Positions 9,377-22,020 of a stretch of DNA of 31,973 nt are shown here, in pieces. The position numbers and the translations under genes are program-made. This stretch comes from Lunasporangiospora selenospora. Taxonomy: Eukaryota > Mortierellomycota > Mortierellomycetes > Mortierellales > Mortierellaceae. Where the stretch lies: assembly GCA_015680635.1 (NCBI GenBank), contig JAABOA010000013.1:1721-33693 (forward strand), written 5' to 3'. Numbering within the stretch: the stretch's first letter is position 1; every line of letters starts with the position of its first letter. The notes beneath the pieces were generated by a model, which saw only the letters and a list, made by a program, of their open reading frames with translations, was not told where the DNA came from and made no database searches.

Positions 9377-12300
9377 ATGGCCACATTCGCAGCCTGTCAG
9401 GACCTACACCGACATCCTTCGACGCGTAATGCAGGACTAGCAGCCATCTCGTTTTGCGCAAAGGATAACGTCGATGATGAACTCCATGGTGTACCTCCTG
9501 TGACTTCCCAGATCTTTGGACAATGCCAATTCCTAAAGGTACGTATTACAAGGCTGACGAGTACTTGTACGCAGACAAAAAATGGTCACCGAGTTTCGGC
9601 AAAACCCCATGGCACAGGAACACACTCGCGTTCGCAAAAAATTGGAGACGTACTCTAGTTTAGAGATTCTTTCAAAAGCTAGCAATAGCGTTCTAGAGCA
9701 GAGCCCTCTTCCCCCTTTTCAAATGATTTGCTTTTGTCTAATGCTCAGCTTTTTTTTATCTTATCCTAAATAGAGTCTTTCTCACCCAAGTCTCTGCGAA
9801 TACCTGGACGCGATCAAAGGGAAAAGAGGTAGTATATCAGAAAATACTGACATCGCCCGCAAATACACCATTAATTGGTGCCAGGTCTTGACAATCATGG
9901 ACATGAGCTATGGTCTAACTTTCCGTCATGGACTCACTAGATCGGATCTTTCTGGTCCAGGAACATTATAATAACTCTCTGGCACTAGTCCGTATGGCAC
10001 AGGATAGCGAAGACAAGGGCGCTGCACTGAAAGGGTAAAGCATCAGGAGATTCCAGCAAACAAAGGATAAGCTGTGTCATCAATGCCTTTCTCTAACTCT
10101 TCAACACTATTCAATTTGACTAATCGGCAATAGACCCCACATCTCAAAAATCCGACTTTGGGCATCTCAGCTGGTAGATGGCCTTGAATACCTCAATACA
10201 AACGGCATTGCACATCGCGCTCTCAGTGGGTCCAACATTCTGTTGAACGAGGATGACCATATCAAACTTTTCAACTACGGACTGTATACTATGACCAGAG
10301 GGGGGTCCTTGGTCGAATTCTCGGTTGGAGATCCACACTATCTCTCGCCAATTACTCTGGGACTTGACCCAATGTCGCATAATGACTATTCGGTATGTAC
10401 ACTACCATAATGTACTATGTTCACTGACCCGGGATCTTTGGTGCGACATCAACAAACTAACTGGTGACGTCAAATCCATTACGATTGCCGACGAATCTAG
10501 GCAGATCTTTGGTCTGTTGGAGTGATTTTGACAGAACTTTTCTTGAGAGAGTCATTTTGGCGCAAGGACAACTTGGATTTGGAAGAGCTCATGGGATCTC
10601 TCTTTGCGATCCGCAAACTTTCAATTGGAGCTCAGAACTGGATCGAGGCTTGTGACGAGGCATCTATTGGGATTAATCCCGAAGTGCTCAGATTCTTGAG
10701 AACAGGGACAAGAGAGTCAGATGGGACGTGGGACACTCCAGAAGAAGTCAAAGAGCTAGCAAGCTTTCTGCGGACTTGTCTTGATGTAGACGGATCAAAT
10801 TCTAAGGAAGCAGAAGAACTTAAAGATCACACTTTCTTGAAGAATGTGAAGATTGAGCAGAATGGAGCAAAGGGAAATGACCAACAGGACCAACATTCAC
10901 CAATCCAGAAGCCAATCATCCAGTCCTCATATCTAGTGAATTATGAAGGAGAAGTTGATCGCCTGCGGGAGCGGATTGCCCAGGGGAACTTATCCACTAA
11001 TTCTGATGGCTCAGATAATGGCGGCCATCCAGAAGTTAGGCACAAAATGCTAGCAAAGCTCCCGTTACCTCAAGTGTTTTACCTTTGGAAGCTAGCGGGA
11101 GGCGATGTGGAGGCACAGTTCCGAAGGGATGGGCGTCTTGTTGGAACGCCCGCCATCAGACTTTTACCTAAATCTGTTCAAGTAGCGGGAACATCTATCA
11201 ATACCATTGTTGAAGACGGGAGAGAAGACAGGATAGCGCCCTCCTATGTCCGTGACATTGCCGATCTATTCTCGGACAAGCCATGCATCCTTGCGCTCGA
11301 CAACCTCGAGGCAGAAATTCTAAAGTCGATTAACGAGCCAAACAAGGACCAGTTCTCATGGGACACGTACTACTTCCTGATGTCAGATCCAGATGAACTC
11401 AACTTTTTGGTAAACACCACTTGGGACGAAAAGGACAATGGATCTGCAGGGTCATTCTTGTATCCAGACGCAATGCAGTCTCCATCAGGCCTGCTTTCGT
11501 CCACTGCAGCAAAGTACATTCCACACCTATCTAGTGACTCACCGGCTACAGCAGCCGCTGCTTCAGGATCGCCGTCCAAATCCGGTTCTGGCTCAGGAAC
11601 AACTATTCCATCGCTATCTCAGCAGTCGAGTAAATCCAGAGTCCGGGTCCCATTAGCAACTCGAGAAAAGGATTTAGGCTATCAGTATCAGCGACTCTCG
11701 ATGTTTACAGACCTGTTGCTTCAGTATCCGACATCACGGGCAGAGATTACACATCACTCCAAGATCGACATTCCTCCAGTGCTCCGTGGAAAGGTGTGGG
11801 CAGCTATCCTTGGTGTGATTGGAGACTACCAGACAGTCTATGATGGATATGACAAGTACACCGAAAAGCCAACAGATCGACAAATCGAGCTTGGTAACAC
11901 AACAATATTTTTGCTTTGCCCTATATCTTGGTGCCCGACAAAGTGAATTGTACTTAACCCCCCCCCCTCTTCTCGTTCGAATTACTAGATGTTCCACGGT
12001 GCCACCAGTACAATCAACTCATGTTTTCTCCTGCTGGTCATGAGAAGATGAAGAGGTTGCTCAAGTGCTGGGTTGAAGCAAATGAAGACCAGGTGTATTG
12101 GCAAGGTAAGCTAATGAGTCGACAGTGGTTCTTTTGTTTTATTGTTATATTATACACAAGTTATGACCATTCGTCTTTTCCAACTCTCTAATTTTCATTT
12201 ACATCACTTGTCTATGATTGGAAAAGGACTGGACTCATGTTGTGCGCCATTCCTGACACTGAACTTTAACGATGAGGCCCTGGCGCTCGGATGTGTCCAG

Positions 12301-13953
12301 CTCTTTTTACCAAAGTTTCTCAGGGACATGTTTTTGCATGACAACTCGTCTGTGATTCACGAGTACCTGGCTGTGTTCCGACATCTTCTCTCTTTTCATG
12401 ACCCCGAGTTGTCCAGCCATCTAGATCACATTCGGTTTATTCCACAGCTCTATGCCATCTCATGGTTCATGACCCTCTTTACTCGTAAGACGATCTATTC
12501 AGTCGCTCTTTCCCCATGGTCAGCTGTATCAAAAATGATGAAAAGGAAAGGAATTCACAGTGTGCACCGTATTTATAATCGGTCATGAATCTAGATATCT
12601 TTCCGTTGGACAAGATTTACCATCTCTGGGACAAGATCTTGGTAGGGCCTGGATCGCTCCCTCTGTTTGTGGGGATTGCCATTTTGCAACAGTTCCGGAC
12701 AGAACTCCTTCGGTCTGAATTCAACGAAGCGATCGGTATCTTTTCAGGGTCGTTCCCCGAGATGGATATTGAAAAATGTATCGAAAGTGCTCTCGCTATG
12801 TGCCGTGTGACACCCCCATCGACGTGTTGGTTGTCGTATGATCCCGAGTGTAGGAAGGCCATTGTCAGCTCTCGAAAACACCGATCGACGGCAGGAGAAG
12901 GAGATGTGCCTGGAGCTGCTGACGCTGGGCTGATCGATGCGACAGAATCAGATGAGCAGGATTTGGAGAAGCGCATGTCGACTAGCAGCACAAATCTCAA
13001 TTGGGCCGAGGCGGTTGTCAATAGAGATGAAGAAAAGGGAGAAGCCTCACCCGAGCCCGAGCTTTATTGGTGGGAAGAGCCACTCCCAATTGATGTTCTA
13101 AACGTCGAGCTGGCACCACGGATCCATCGATCAGAGTTTGTCAGAATGAGGCAGCAGGCCTTTGTGATTGATATTCGACCTGAACCAGAGTAAGTGAGAG
13201 CTTTTTTTACTGCCTATTACTCGTTCATTCGCTCGTATATTTCCGTATCGTTCTAGTGCTCTGGTGCGGTTTTTTTGTTATTAGCGTAATTAACATGATC
13301 TATCGGCCATCTTTTCTCTGTTATTTTCGCTGTGTAGTTTCAGAAGTGGCCATTATCCACTTTCGATTCATATGTTGGTCAATCAGCTTGATTCTCTTGT
13401 CCATATTCTAAAGAAACTCAAAAAGAACTATCTTGTCATCATCGCCAACAAAGGCGACTCTGGACCTGAGGTATGAAAAAAAAACAGGATTGTGTGTTTG
13501 AATGTTAATACATCTGTTAACAGAACTCTGGGTGATACTGACCTTCTTTCTCCTCTCCTCCCCTTTCTTGACCCGCGTTTTTTTTATCAGTTTGCTTCGG
13601 CTCTAGTGCGTGAAGGGTTCCCAAGAGTCGCTGTACTGATGGGTGGCATGGACTCCCTCCGGATACCCGAGCTTGCCCCTGTGCTATCATCATCCAACAA
13701 TAACACGGGTGGCAACGCAGCTAATGGCAACAGCAATGGCTCTGCGACTCCAGCCTCGGGAGCAAATACTCCCTCCATGACGACCACGGCGGCTTCATCG
13801 ACAGTGGTACAGCCAACAGTCTGCACTTGTAGAGCGATTCGACAAGTGATCTCGACACCGAACCGGAACAAGGATGAAGTGGTGGTGTTCAAGTGCAAGA
13901 CCCCGTTCATCAGCAAGCGGGCCCTTCAAGTACGGAGAGGCAATGCGGAATAA
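9377..13953 (+). CDS. TBCK: TBC-domain pseudokinase TBCK
   Basis: Ten exons: 9377-9538, 9774-9828, 9941-10034, 10134-10392, 10501-11893, 11989-12105, 12227-12484, 12595-13189, 13338-13470, 13591-13953; 3,429 nt, 1,142 aa. Residues 1-300 are a kinase fold: '[20 protein letters not shown]', '[19 protein letters not shown]', '[11 protein letters not shown]', '[14 protein letters not shown]'. HRD is HRA (131-133) and DFG is NYG (151-153), so it should be catalytically dead, as in animal TBCK. A Ser-rich insert near 510-570 helps explain the length (human 893). The TBC domain keeps both catalytic fingers: R658 in 'IELDVPR' and Q693 in 'YWQG', so Rab-GAP activity is plausible. The rhodanese domain (about 960-1070) has '[10 protein letters not shown]' where an active-site Cys would be, so it is probably inactive. 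Animal TBCK belongs to the endosomal FERRY complex and affects mTOR signalling. Confidence 0.95.
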
Positions 13954-14531
13954 GGCAGACTAAAAGACCTTGTTTTGATAAAGCTGGGTCTAGTAATTGA
14001 AAAAAAAAGTGTACACAGAAGTCAGAACACGGAGTCATTTATTCGAATTGGTGACAATCCTAATCTCACCTAGACGAGCATGGTTGTATAAGTGTCGGCA
14101 AAGAAAACGGAGACCATCTCCTGTGTCTGCCTTAAGTGTAGATGAATATGAGAGAGCTTTTGGTGGTATCAAGTGTCTAGCTGAATTGTGGAATTGTCAT
14201 TTTGAGTCGGCGAGGAGGTTTCTCATGTTGTCTGATAATACGAAGCAGGAGCCACCGTAGCATTTTTATTTACCATGTGTCCAGCAGAATGAACACCAGT
14301 TTCTTGTTGACAATTGGTAGACGTATTATTTCTTTTGTGGATAGGGATACATTAGTTTTCTTTTTCTTTTTCTTTTTTTGTTGAAAAAAGGACGACTATA
14401 AGATTACAAGAGGAGGGCAGGGACTATGAAAGGAGGTAGTGTAGGAGAGGGGGGGGGGGAAAGGAATGATTGGAGACTGGGTAGGGTAGGGTGTGTGTGT
14501 ATGCAAGATGGAAACGATATTCATTCTTTGT
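13954..14531. other. Convergent 3' spacer between TBCK and START gene
   Basis: About 580 nt between converging stop codons. It contains TTTTTCTTTTTC tracts at about 14355-14380, a run of nine G at about 14451-14459 and a short GT run near 14491. It probably holds both 3' UTRs. No gene is seen; the open frames at 13997-14260 and 14202-14384 have no recognisable content. Confidence 0.5.
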
Positions 14532-17500
14532 TTATGCGACGAAGGATGAAAGACGACCTGCGTAGTACACCAACAGCATGAACACGACCGCAACCTTGAA
14601 TTGAGCAGTAGAACCTGTCAACTGCTTGTACCCACTCACCAACGACTCGACTGTCTGTTCCACCAACTCTTCTCCCTCCTTCTTTTGTGCCATGACCATC
14701 TTCATAGCAGTCGTCGGCTCCATGGATGACTTGGCGAGCAAGGGCCAGGCACCGGCAACACTGGCGAGCATAAACGCAAACTCAATCTCCTCATCCGAAA
14801 AGATCTCTTCTTCAGCTTCGACAAACTCGACATCTGAGCTATCGCTGTCGATATCCTCCATAATCGCTGCTGAGGGGGTCATATCGATGGTTTCCTTGGA
14901 AGAAATCATCCGAACAGAACGCTCACTCGAAGGTCTAATCCGCCTGATGGCGCTCGAAGGAGTCTCCTCCGTAGTAGGGGAGCCAGCCAGGACTTCCTTC
15001 TCCTTCTCCTTGATGCTCGACGACTTGTCGATCGTGTCCAACGAAAAAGTGACACGGACATCGCGACGACGTGCAGCAAGTCCACTGCCAGAGCTCATAG
15101 ATCCGCTCTGCTTCAAACTGCTGACAATTGGTTGTTGTGTGCCCGCGACGGCAAAAGCATTGGCTGTAGCAGCAGCGGCCTTTGCAGCAGCGAGAGCAAT
15201 CGATGGAGCATCAACAGTCGCATTGTTGGCAACCAAAGTTGGGAGGACCAATGCACCAGAGCTGAGTGGAGTCGAGATGGGCGAGGGTGTAGGCGTGGGC
15301 AAGGACGAACTCCTAGGTCCAAACTCGGGCATTGGCGAGGGGACTGGAGAGTTAACAGGCGAGAGCAATACGGAACCAAGCTTGGACCACTTGGGTGATT
15401 CGTTGATATTGGACTCGACTTCTTTAGCTGCGGAGCTCTTGAGAACAGTAGTCTCTTCGGCTGTAGTGACCACAGTCTCGGGGTTGGCAACCGCTTCTGC
15501 TGTTAATGTCGAAACCACGGTGACTGGGGCCTCGGTGATTGATCCGGTGTTGATCATAAAGGTTGTCATTGGCACAGGCGTGGCTGGGGTGCTGTCAGAC
15601 AGGACCGTAGTGATACTTTCCATCCTGCCAGACAACATCACCAATGTGTTCAAGGCCTTAGAGTCCGAAGGTGGAGGTGTCGAAGGAGTAGCAGCATTCT
15701 CGAGAGGTGGAACATCGGCGATCGTGTGAGGGACGTGGAATGGTCCCAAGGTTGGGCTCGCCATCGAGGCCTGGGAAAGGGGTCTCATGGCGGTAGGTGT
15801 GGACGAGAGGGCAGGGCTTCGTGGGGTGATAGGAGACTGGTCAAGGGTCGAGGCAATGCTGGAGCGAGTCACGGCGGTGTTGATAGGTACAGGTGGGGCA
15901 TCAGCTTCTGCAAGATAAGGAGCGATGGGGATCGAGTATCTAGTCAAAGAGCTGGATCGGCGAGGCAGAGGTGGTGGAGGGGCGCCTGCGGGGAGAGCGA
16001 CGATCGTCCTGGCCCGACCACGTGTTCGTCCCTTCTCCGATACCTGAGAGGACCTCGAGACAATCGATGCCTGTGAGTCGGGTCGAGAGGAGCCGGCTGT
16101 GGAGTTCACCGTCTGGTAGCTGGCGCTTCGCCTCTTACGGCTTGTGGGATGAGAATGACGGTTGTCGCCCTCAAGCTCAGACTGGCTATACCCAGACTTG
16201 AAGCCGCCTTCGCTCTTGACCAGTGCCGAGTTTTCCAATGCAGCCTTTTCCTCTTCTTTGGATTCTGTCGAGTTCTCACCCTTGCGAGATACTTGAGCAA
16301 TGATGCTTTGGCCCTCATGGTCCAATGTGGTCCACACTCGCACGCCACCAAAGTCGGGTGCAAGTTCGACCTTGACAGATGGATCATCAGGCTTGATGAA
16401 GAAGTCATAGCCATTCTTGTAGACCTTTCTTCCTACTCGAACCTCGGTCCATCCTGGCGAAGCCTTGTAGCATAGCTCATAAAATCCAGTCTTGGGGTCA
16501 AAAGTGTCGAGGAGACGAGTTCCCGAAATGTGGGATGAAAATGGTGGGTATCCAGTCTTGTTGATAAACTGGTTCAATCTCGACGCGGCCGTCGTCATGC
16601 TCGAGGTCATTTGTCGAACGACTGTGGTAGGGAGATTGCCACGGACGTCGATTTGGATCACATAGGTTACATTCACGGAAACAGTGTTGCCCTGTCCATC
16701 AAACGTCGGTCGCAGGGACCATCCTGAAAGCTCCAACATGGCGCGAATACGGCCTGGGTCTTCAGGGATGGTTGGGTCGATCACCGAAGTCGAAACATTA
16801 TACAGAGCCGATGTCTGTGGGTCTCGATCAATAATCGTGACACCAGCCAAGTCGCGACCACTATAAAAAATTGTAGAAAAACAGATCCTTAGTTCTCTAG
16901 TAGCCTAAAGTTTGAATTTTGCATGTTAGAAAAAAAAAAAAAAAGAGGTAGTGCACGTACGTCATGGAGCCTACACCGCGAAGGGTGACGTGGAACAGAT
17001 ACTCGTTATGATTAAACGTCTCGGCAATGGACAAGTTCTCGAACCGTTCATCCCAGTGCTGACGGCAGCCCGCAGACTCAATGACGGCGTTGATTTGCTC
17101 AACTGTCCATCCGCCAGTAATGGTTCCTTCGCCACGAAGCATTGGTAGTCCCGCACCAGAGATAATGCGACTGTAGCTCTTGAACCCACTCTCACTCGCA
17201 ATGGTTCTCCATCGATCTTCGGGGGATGAGGCCAAGACCTTAAACATCGCCAACGCCTTTCGGGCTGTCTCTGAGTGTCGGTGAGGCAGAACCATCACTG
17301 GCGTAAATGTTGTTGAGCGGGTCGAGTCCATACTGGGCGCAGTCGAATGTCTCTTCATCGAATTGGACATGGGTCCCGAAGGTCGTGTAAGACTTTGAAG
17401 GGAGACATTTGGGTTGCCGCGGATCGGGATGGCATTGCTATAGCGGGGTGCAAAGATAGTACCACCACTAGCCAATAGAATGCTGTGTCTCCTGGCCTCC

Positions 17501-20371
17501 ATCATTTCTGAGGGAGACTTGACACCCAAGGTAGAGAACATCATGGAGCTGGGTCGATTCGAAGATCCAGGTGAAGATGGTGTGAGATCCTCGGAAGGAG
17601 CGACCTTTTTGGGAGATCGAGGCACAACCTTGACCTCTGGGATAGCACTAACATCCGAGTCGGACGCACCGTCCTTTCCATCCACAGATGCCGGGGGCGT
17701 CAATGGCGGTGTCGTCAGAGCGTTTGAAGGTGCGAGCAATGACTGATCTGACGATTGACTCGAGGCGCTGCTAATCGAATCCACATTTTGTTTACCCCTA
17801 GCCTCGGACTTTGGAAGAACGACAGGGATAGAGACACGCTTGTTGATCAATGTCTTGCGCGTCTCTTGTTCTGTCGACTTTTGCTTGGTGGTTGCCTCGG
17901 ATGGCTGCTTCTTGTCTTGAGGGACCGTCTTTTGTTGCTGTTTGGTCGTCGAATCTTGCTGTTGTGTTTGTTGGGGGTTTGTTCGAGGTGATTGAGCACG
18001 GGTGGGTGGTCGTGGTGTAGAAGGAAGAGGTGGCGGTGGTAGAGGCGTAGGGAGGCTGGCCAGGGGCAGATTTTGGGGCTGTGACTTTGGACTTTGTGTG
18101 ACAGGTGTCCGTGGTTCTGCAGGACGCGTAGGTGAATCGTTCTGCTTTGTTGGGGGTTCTGTAAAGCTGGTCTGACCAAAGAGAGGGGCGCTGCTAAAGA
18201 GATCCGAGGAGTCACCAAGGAATGAGCTGCTGTCCAAGAATTCTTGAGTGAACAGAGAGTTGGAAGAGATGAGTGAGGTCCGTGCTACAGAAGATGCATC
18301 TGCATCGACTCCAAGACTTGAGTTGTTTTTTGGAGTCGCGTTTGGAGTGACTTTTAGTGCCGAACGTGGTTGAAGTCTTGGGAGAGGATATGGTATCCGT
18401 GGTTCATCCTCATCTGCAGATGACTCTGCATACTCTTCATAAGCATCTCCGGACCTGTAAGCATCTAGGGGTGTCATGAAAGCATCCGCGGAAGGGAGGT
18501 CATCATCTGAGTCCTGAGGGAGCAGTAACTTGTCCAGCTTCAGTGGTTCGCTCAGGCTACGTGGGCGGCTGTTTGTGGGGTGATTAGACACGGCCACGAT
18601 AGGTGAGCTATTCTTCCGAAGTTGTGCTTCGACTATCGAAATGACCATGGCTCTCTTTGCCATCGACCGTTTAGAGATAAACTTGGGGAGTTTGCCCAGA
18701 AGATCTGTTTGAACGACATAGGTCACCCTGGTAATTGGGGGATTCGAAGGTAAAGGTTGAATGACCCATCCTGCAATGAAAATCTCGGCTCGAACTTTTC
18801 CTGATACCCGTGGTACCTTGGGAGAATCGACAGAGCAGGAAGCAACGTATATACTGCCGTCTCGGTCAACCTCTATCCTCTCCACCATGGAGATATCTCT
18901 TGGCCTAATCGAGTGGATAGCGTAGCGGAACGGGACTGGAGAGTTAGTAGGCTACCAAGACAATAGGGGCAAAGTGGCCCAAACTCAGGGAGTTGCGAAA
19001 TAGAGCCCACCGAACTTTCGTGAAAAAGAACATTCGCGCTGAGGCCAAAGAAGTAAACTACCGTCAAAGGGATGATGATGAGGAGGAGGAGGTGCAGTAA
19101 TGGCTTTGGGGATTAAAGGAGAGCGAGATAGGGGGGAGGGATGGAGCACAAAAGACACTTACTTGGAGGACATGGTTCCTTTCATGACCATGTACATGAG
19201 GCTGGTCGAATCATCGTAAGACTCCACGCAATCCAACTCGTTATACCAATCGCTATGGGCAAGAACAAGAAAGAGTATAGATCGTGTCGTTAACACCCTG
19301 TTCAATTCCCTTGTGCAGATTCTGTAACATATCTGGTAGGCGAGGCCCTTTCCCCTTTCTAAGTGCTGCAGCGACCATACATGCGCTGCTTCTACGCCCC
19401 ATCGCCCATCGCCCATCGCCCATGCAATGCATCCACTCCCATTTCTCTTGATGACCGGAAAAAAGGGGATACGAAGGCGTAGGCGAATGGACCAGTGCAT
19501 CCCCAATCGGGACGCGTCCACCTGGCCTTTGCGTTGAACGCTTTCCAAAATGAGGGGAGAGACGCGTCCTTGTTTTAAGTGACCATCTCTCCTCTTCCTC
19601 TCCCCCCAAAAGTCCTGGACTATCCCAATTATCCCAGTTGGAAATCAGGAGACAGAGACACATGCAGAGGAGTGGACCATTTGGGGTCTGAGCGCCAAGG
19701 CAGAAAAAAAAAAGGTGCAGGTGTTAAACTTACTCCCACAGTTTCCGGGAATTCACGATTGCGAGAATGTCTTGGGCCTTATAACCACGGATGATTTGCT
19801 CCCCTTTGAAAGCTGGGTACTTGTTTTCGGGTCCAACAGCGGGGTGGAGCGTGGATGTGGATTGAAAGGCAACGCAGCCAGATTTGTGCTTGTCCACTTT
19901 CTTCCAGTCGGTGGACCGTGAGGCTGTCTTGAGTAGCTCCACTGCTTGGGCAGCCTGTTCCATGTGATATTCTCTGGTCCGTTTTTGTGGGTCGGGGGTA
20001 TAGAATTGTGACCGGAAGTGCTCCATCTGGTGGTGCGGGAGATTATGAGGATGGTCGGATTCATCTCCACTGAGAGGATAATCAAATCCCGAGTTGGAGA
20101 GGTTGTTATGTTGGAAGGGGAAGTCGGGTTGGAGGGTGGCTAGGAGGTTGTTGCCCATTGTCGCGTTATTGTTGGTGTTGCTGATGATATTGTTGCCGCC
20201 TGGACTGTGAAGATTAGTTTTAGTGAGGTTGTTGGTACTCTGGACAAGACCCATAGTCTTGAGATGGTGCTGTCCGGTCCATTCAATTTCATGGTCGCTC
20301 AGAACCTCTGGTGGGACGTTCTCGATGCCCTGAAGACCCTTCTTCATCTTTCTCTTTTTTAAAGAGAACAT
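14532..20371 (-). CDS. Tandem START-domain, tail-anchored lipid-transfer-like protein
   Basis: Exons 20371-19734, 19252-19163, 18904-16961 and 16860-14532 sum to 5,001 nt, 1,666 aa, all junctions in frame (introns 481, 258 and 100 nt). START domain 1 (about 134-345) spans exons 1-3: 'YPAFKGEQIIRGYKAQDIL', 'KLWDDWYNELDCVESYDD', 'AGWVIQPLP', 'TYVVQTDLLGKLPKF'. START domain 2 (about 785-1000) spans exons 3-4: 'MLRGEGTITGGWTVEQINAV', 'RQHWDERFENLS', 'TYVIQIDVRGNLPTTVVRQM'. Between them is a disordered Ser/Pro/Gln-rich linker. After START 2 comes a strand-rich block ('GWTEVRVGRKVYKNGYDFFI', 'GGVRVWTTLDHEG'). The chain ends in one hydrophobic segment, 'FKVAVVFMLLVYYAGRLSSF', predicting a C-terminal tail anchor with the rest cytosolic. 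Family knowledge: START domains bind one sterol, phospholipid or ceramide. Lipid transfer at contact sites is inference; the ligand is unknown. Confidence 0.85.
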
Positions 20372-22020
20372 GACGGCCAGAATGTATTTCCGTGGATGCC
20401 GGGTGTTCTAGAGGGCTGTGGAGTCGAGCAAGTGGAAGTTTGAGATGGTGTATGTGTGTTGGAGTTGGAAAGAGAGGAAAGAAGGAATACAGAGTTTGAT
20501 CGGAGTCCAGTAATGACCAAAAGTTACAACGGCCACGAGAGCAATTAACGTTGAATGAGAGCAGTAAGAGTAAGAGACAGAAAGAGTGAGAAGGCCAGGT
20601 GCGAGTGTGAGAGAGGGTAGACGGCCGGGATAATAATATAAAGGAGAAGATTCAGTGCTGGTCCGAGTGGTAGAAGGGGGCGCAGAGGGTGCTGGCGGCT
20701 GAAGAGCAGGAATGGGAGCCGGATTGGAGGTCGTGTATTTTTAAAGGTCTATCGGCACTAGTGGGCGCAAATGCAGCCAGGAAATATTAAAACAGGCGGG
20801 ATGGTGGGTGGACTCTGGAGCCTTGGAGCTTGAGAGAGCGCGGCAACAAGAGCGCAGTGATGAGCCCGAAGAGAGAGAGAGAGGGTGAGAGAGAGATAGA
20901 AGAGAGAAGGACAGGTGAGTTCCAGTGATGCCGCAACGAGATGATTTTGAATGAGAATGAGATGAGAGAAAAGAAGAGAAAAAAAAGAGTGAGGAGGGAA
21001 AGAAAGAAAGAAAGAAAGAGAGATATAAATGTGGCTGGTCCAATGCTTGGGGCAATTGCTTGCTCAAGCTTACTGCTGCTGCTGTTATTGTTGCTAATGT
21101 TGTTTATCCAGGCACAGGCAGGGTGCATGGGGTCGTCTGAAAATAAAAAATGAATGCAGAGTTGACCCTTGCCTCGTGTGCCTCAGAGAGTGATGAGATG
21201 GGTGGCGGGAGGGTGCAGAGTCGAGTCCGGACAAGCGTGAGGAATCAGTCAGCGCGTTTAGCTCCGTTTGCAGACTGTGCAGATGTTGTGCGTGGCCGAT
21301 GTCTCCGTCTTTTGGCGTCTCCGGAATATGTATGCGGGATCGATGTGATTGTTGATTGTCAAGTCGTGGCGGGGCCGGGGTAGGCACGCAGACTAATGCG
21401 TTTATGTGATATGTGGGAACCAGCAACAGGCTTGTAGGAGGATATTAAACAAGGGGCGTGTGCGGTCGAGAGATGTGTGCCTACCAAGGGTCAAAGGGTC
21501 CTGAAGGAGCGCTGTAAGCTGAGTAGAAGAGTCAAAGGGTTGTGTGCGACTGGGAGAGGGTCGTGAGTGGAAGAGAAGTAGCGTGGGGAGGAGGAGGAGG
21601 AGGGGGAGGAGGAGGAGGTTAGGGTAATTCTATACAACGGACGGAGGGAGAGGAAAAGAGAGAGTGAGAGAGTGAGAGAGTGAGGGAGAGTGATAGACAG
21701 AGAGTGAGGCAGGAGGAGATGAGGAGGGGAGGAGGGGAGGGGATGTCGGGAGGATGAGATGAGGCCAAGAGGACGAGGATGGGGATAGGGATGAGGATGA
21801 GGATGAGGATGAGGATGAGGATGGCAGAGATCGGGAATGGGCGAAGGAACGGGCGCAAGGAGAAGAGAGCGAAGGAGAGAAGGGCGAGAAGGAAGCACGG
21901 CAAAAGGCCAATGGACTGCCACGGCCCATCCCCTACTCGCGGACCGGGCAAACCGGCCTCTTGCTTTCCCCTGGATCTGCAGAGTAGAGAACAGGAGGAC
22001 ATGCACCGTTTGGGACGTTA
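20372..22020. promoter_or_regulatory. Long purine-rich upstream region of the START gene
   Basis: The + strand is dominated by A/G from about 20860 to 21010 and 21540 to 21910, so the START gene's sense strand is CT-rich here. It contains GA dinucleotide runs (about 20871-20900), GAAA repeats (about 20998-21020), GGA/GGGGA stretches and a GATGAG microsatellite. Such CT-rich leaders also precede the arrestin and TLC genes, so a long 5' UTR or promoter is the simplest reading. The many open frames are low-complexity by-products. Confidence 0.5.
21790..21823 (+). repeat. GATGAG microsatellite
   Basis: Five perfect GATGAG units (21790-21819) followed by a partial GATG. It lies within the purine-rich block upstream of the START gene and outside any supported gene. 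Confidence 0.9.

Noticed and set aside
14626-15729. 367-aa open frame on the plus strand
   Set aside because: It lies antisense to the last START-gene exon and mirrors its Ser/Thr/Ala-rich low-complexity part; no domain is visible.
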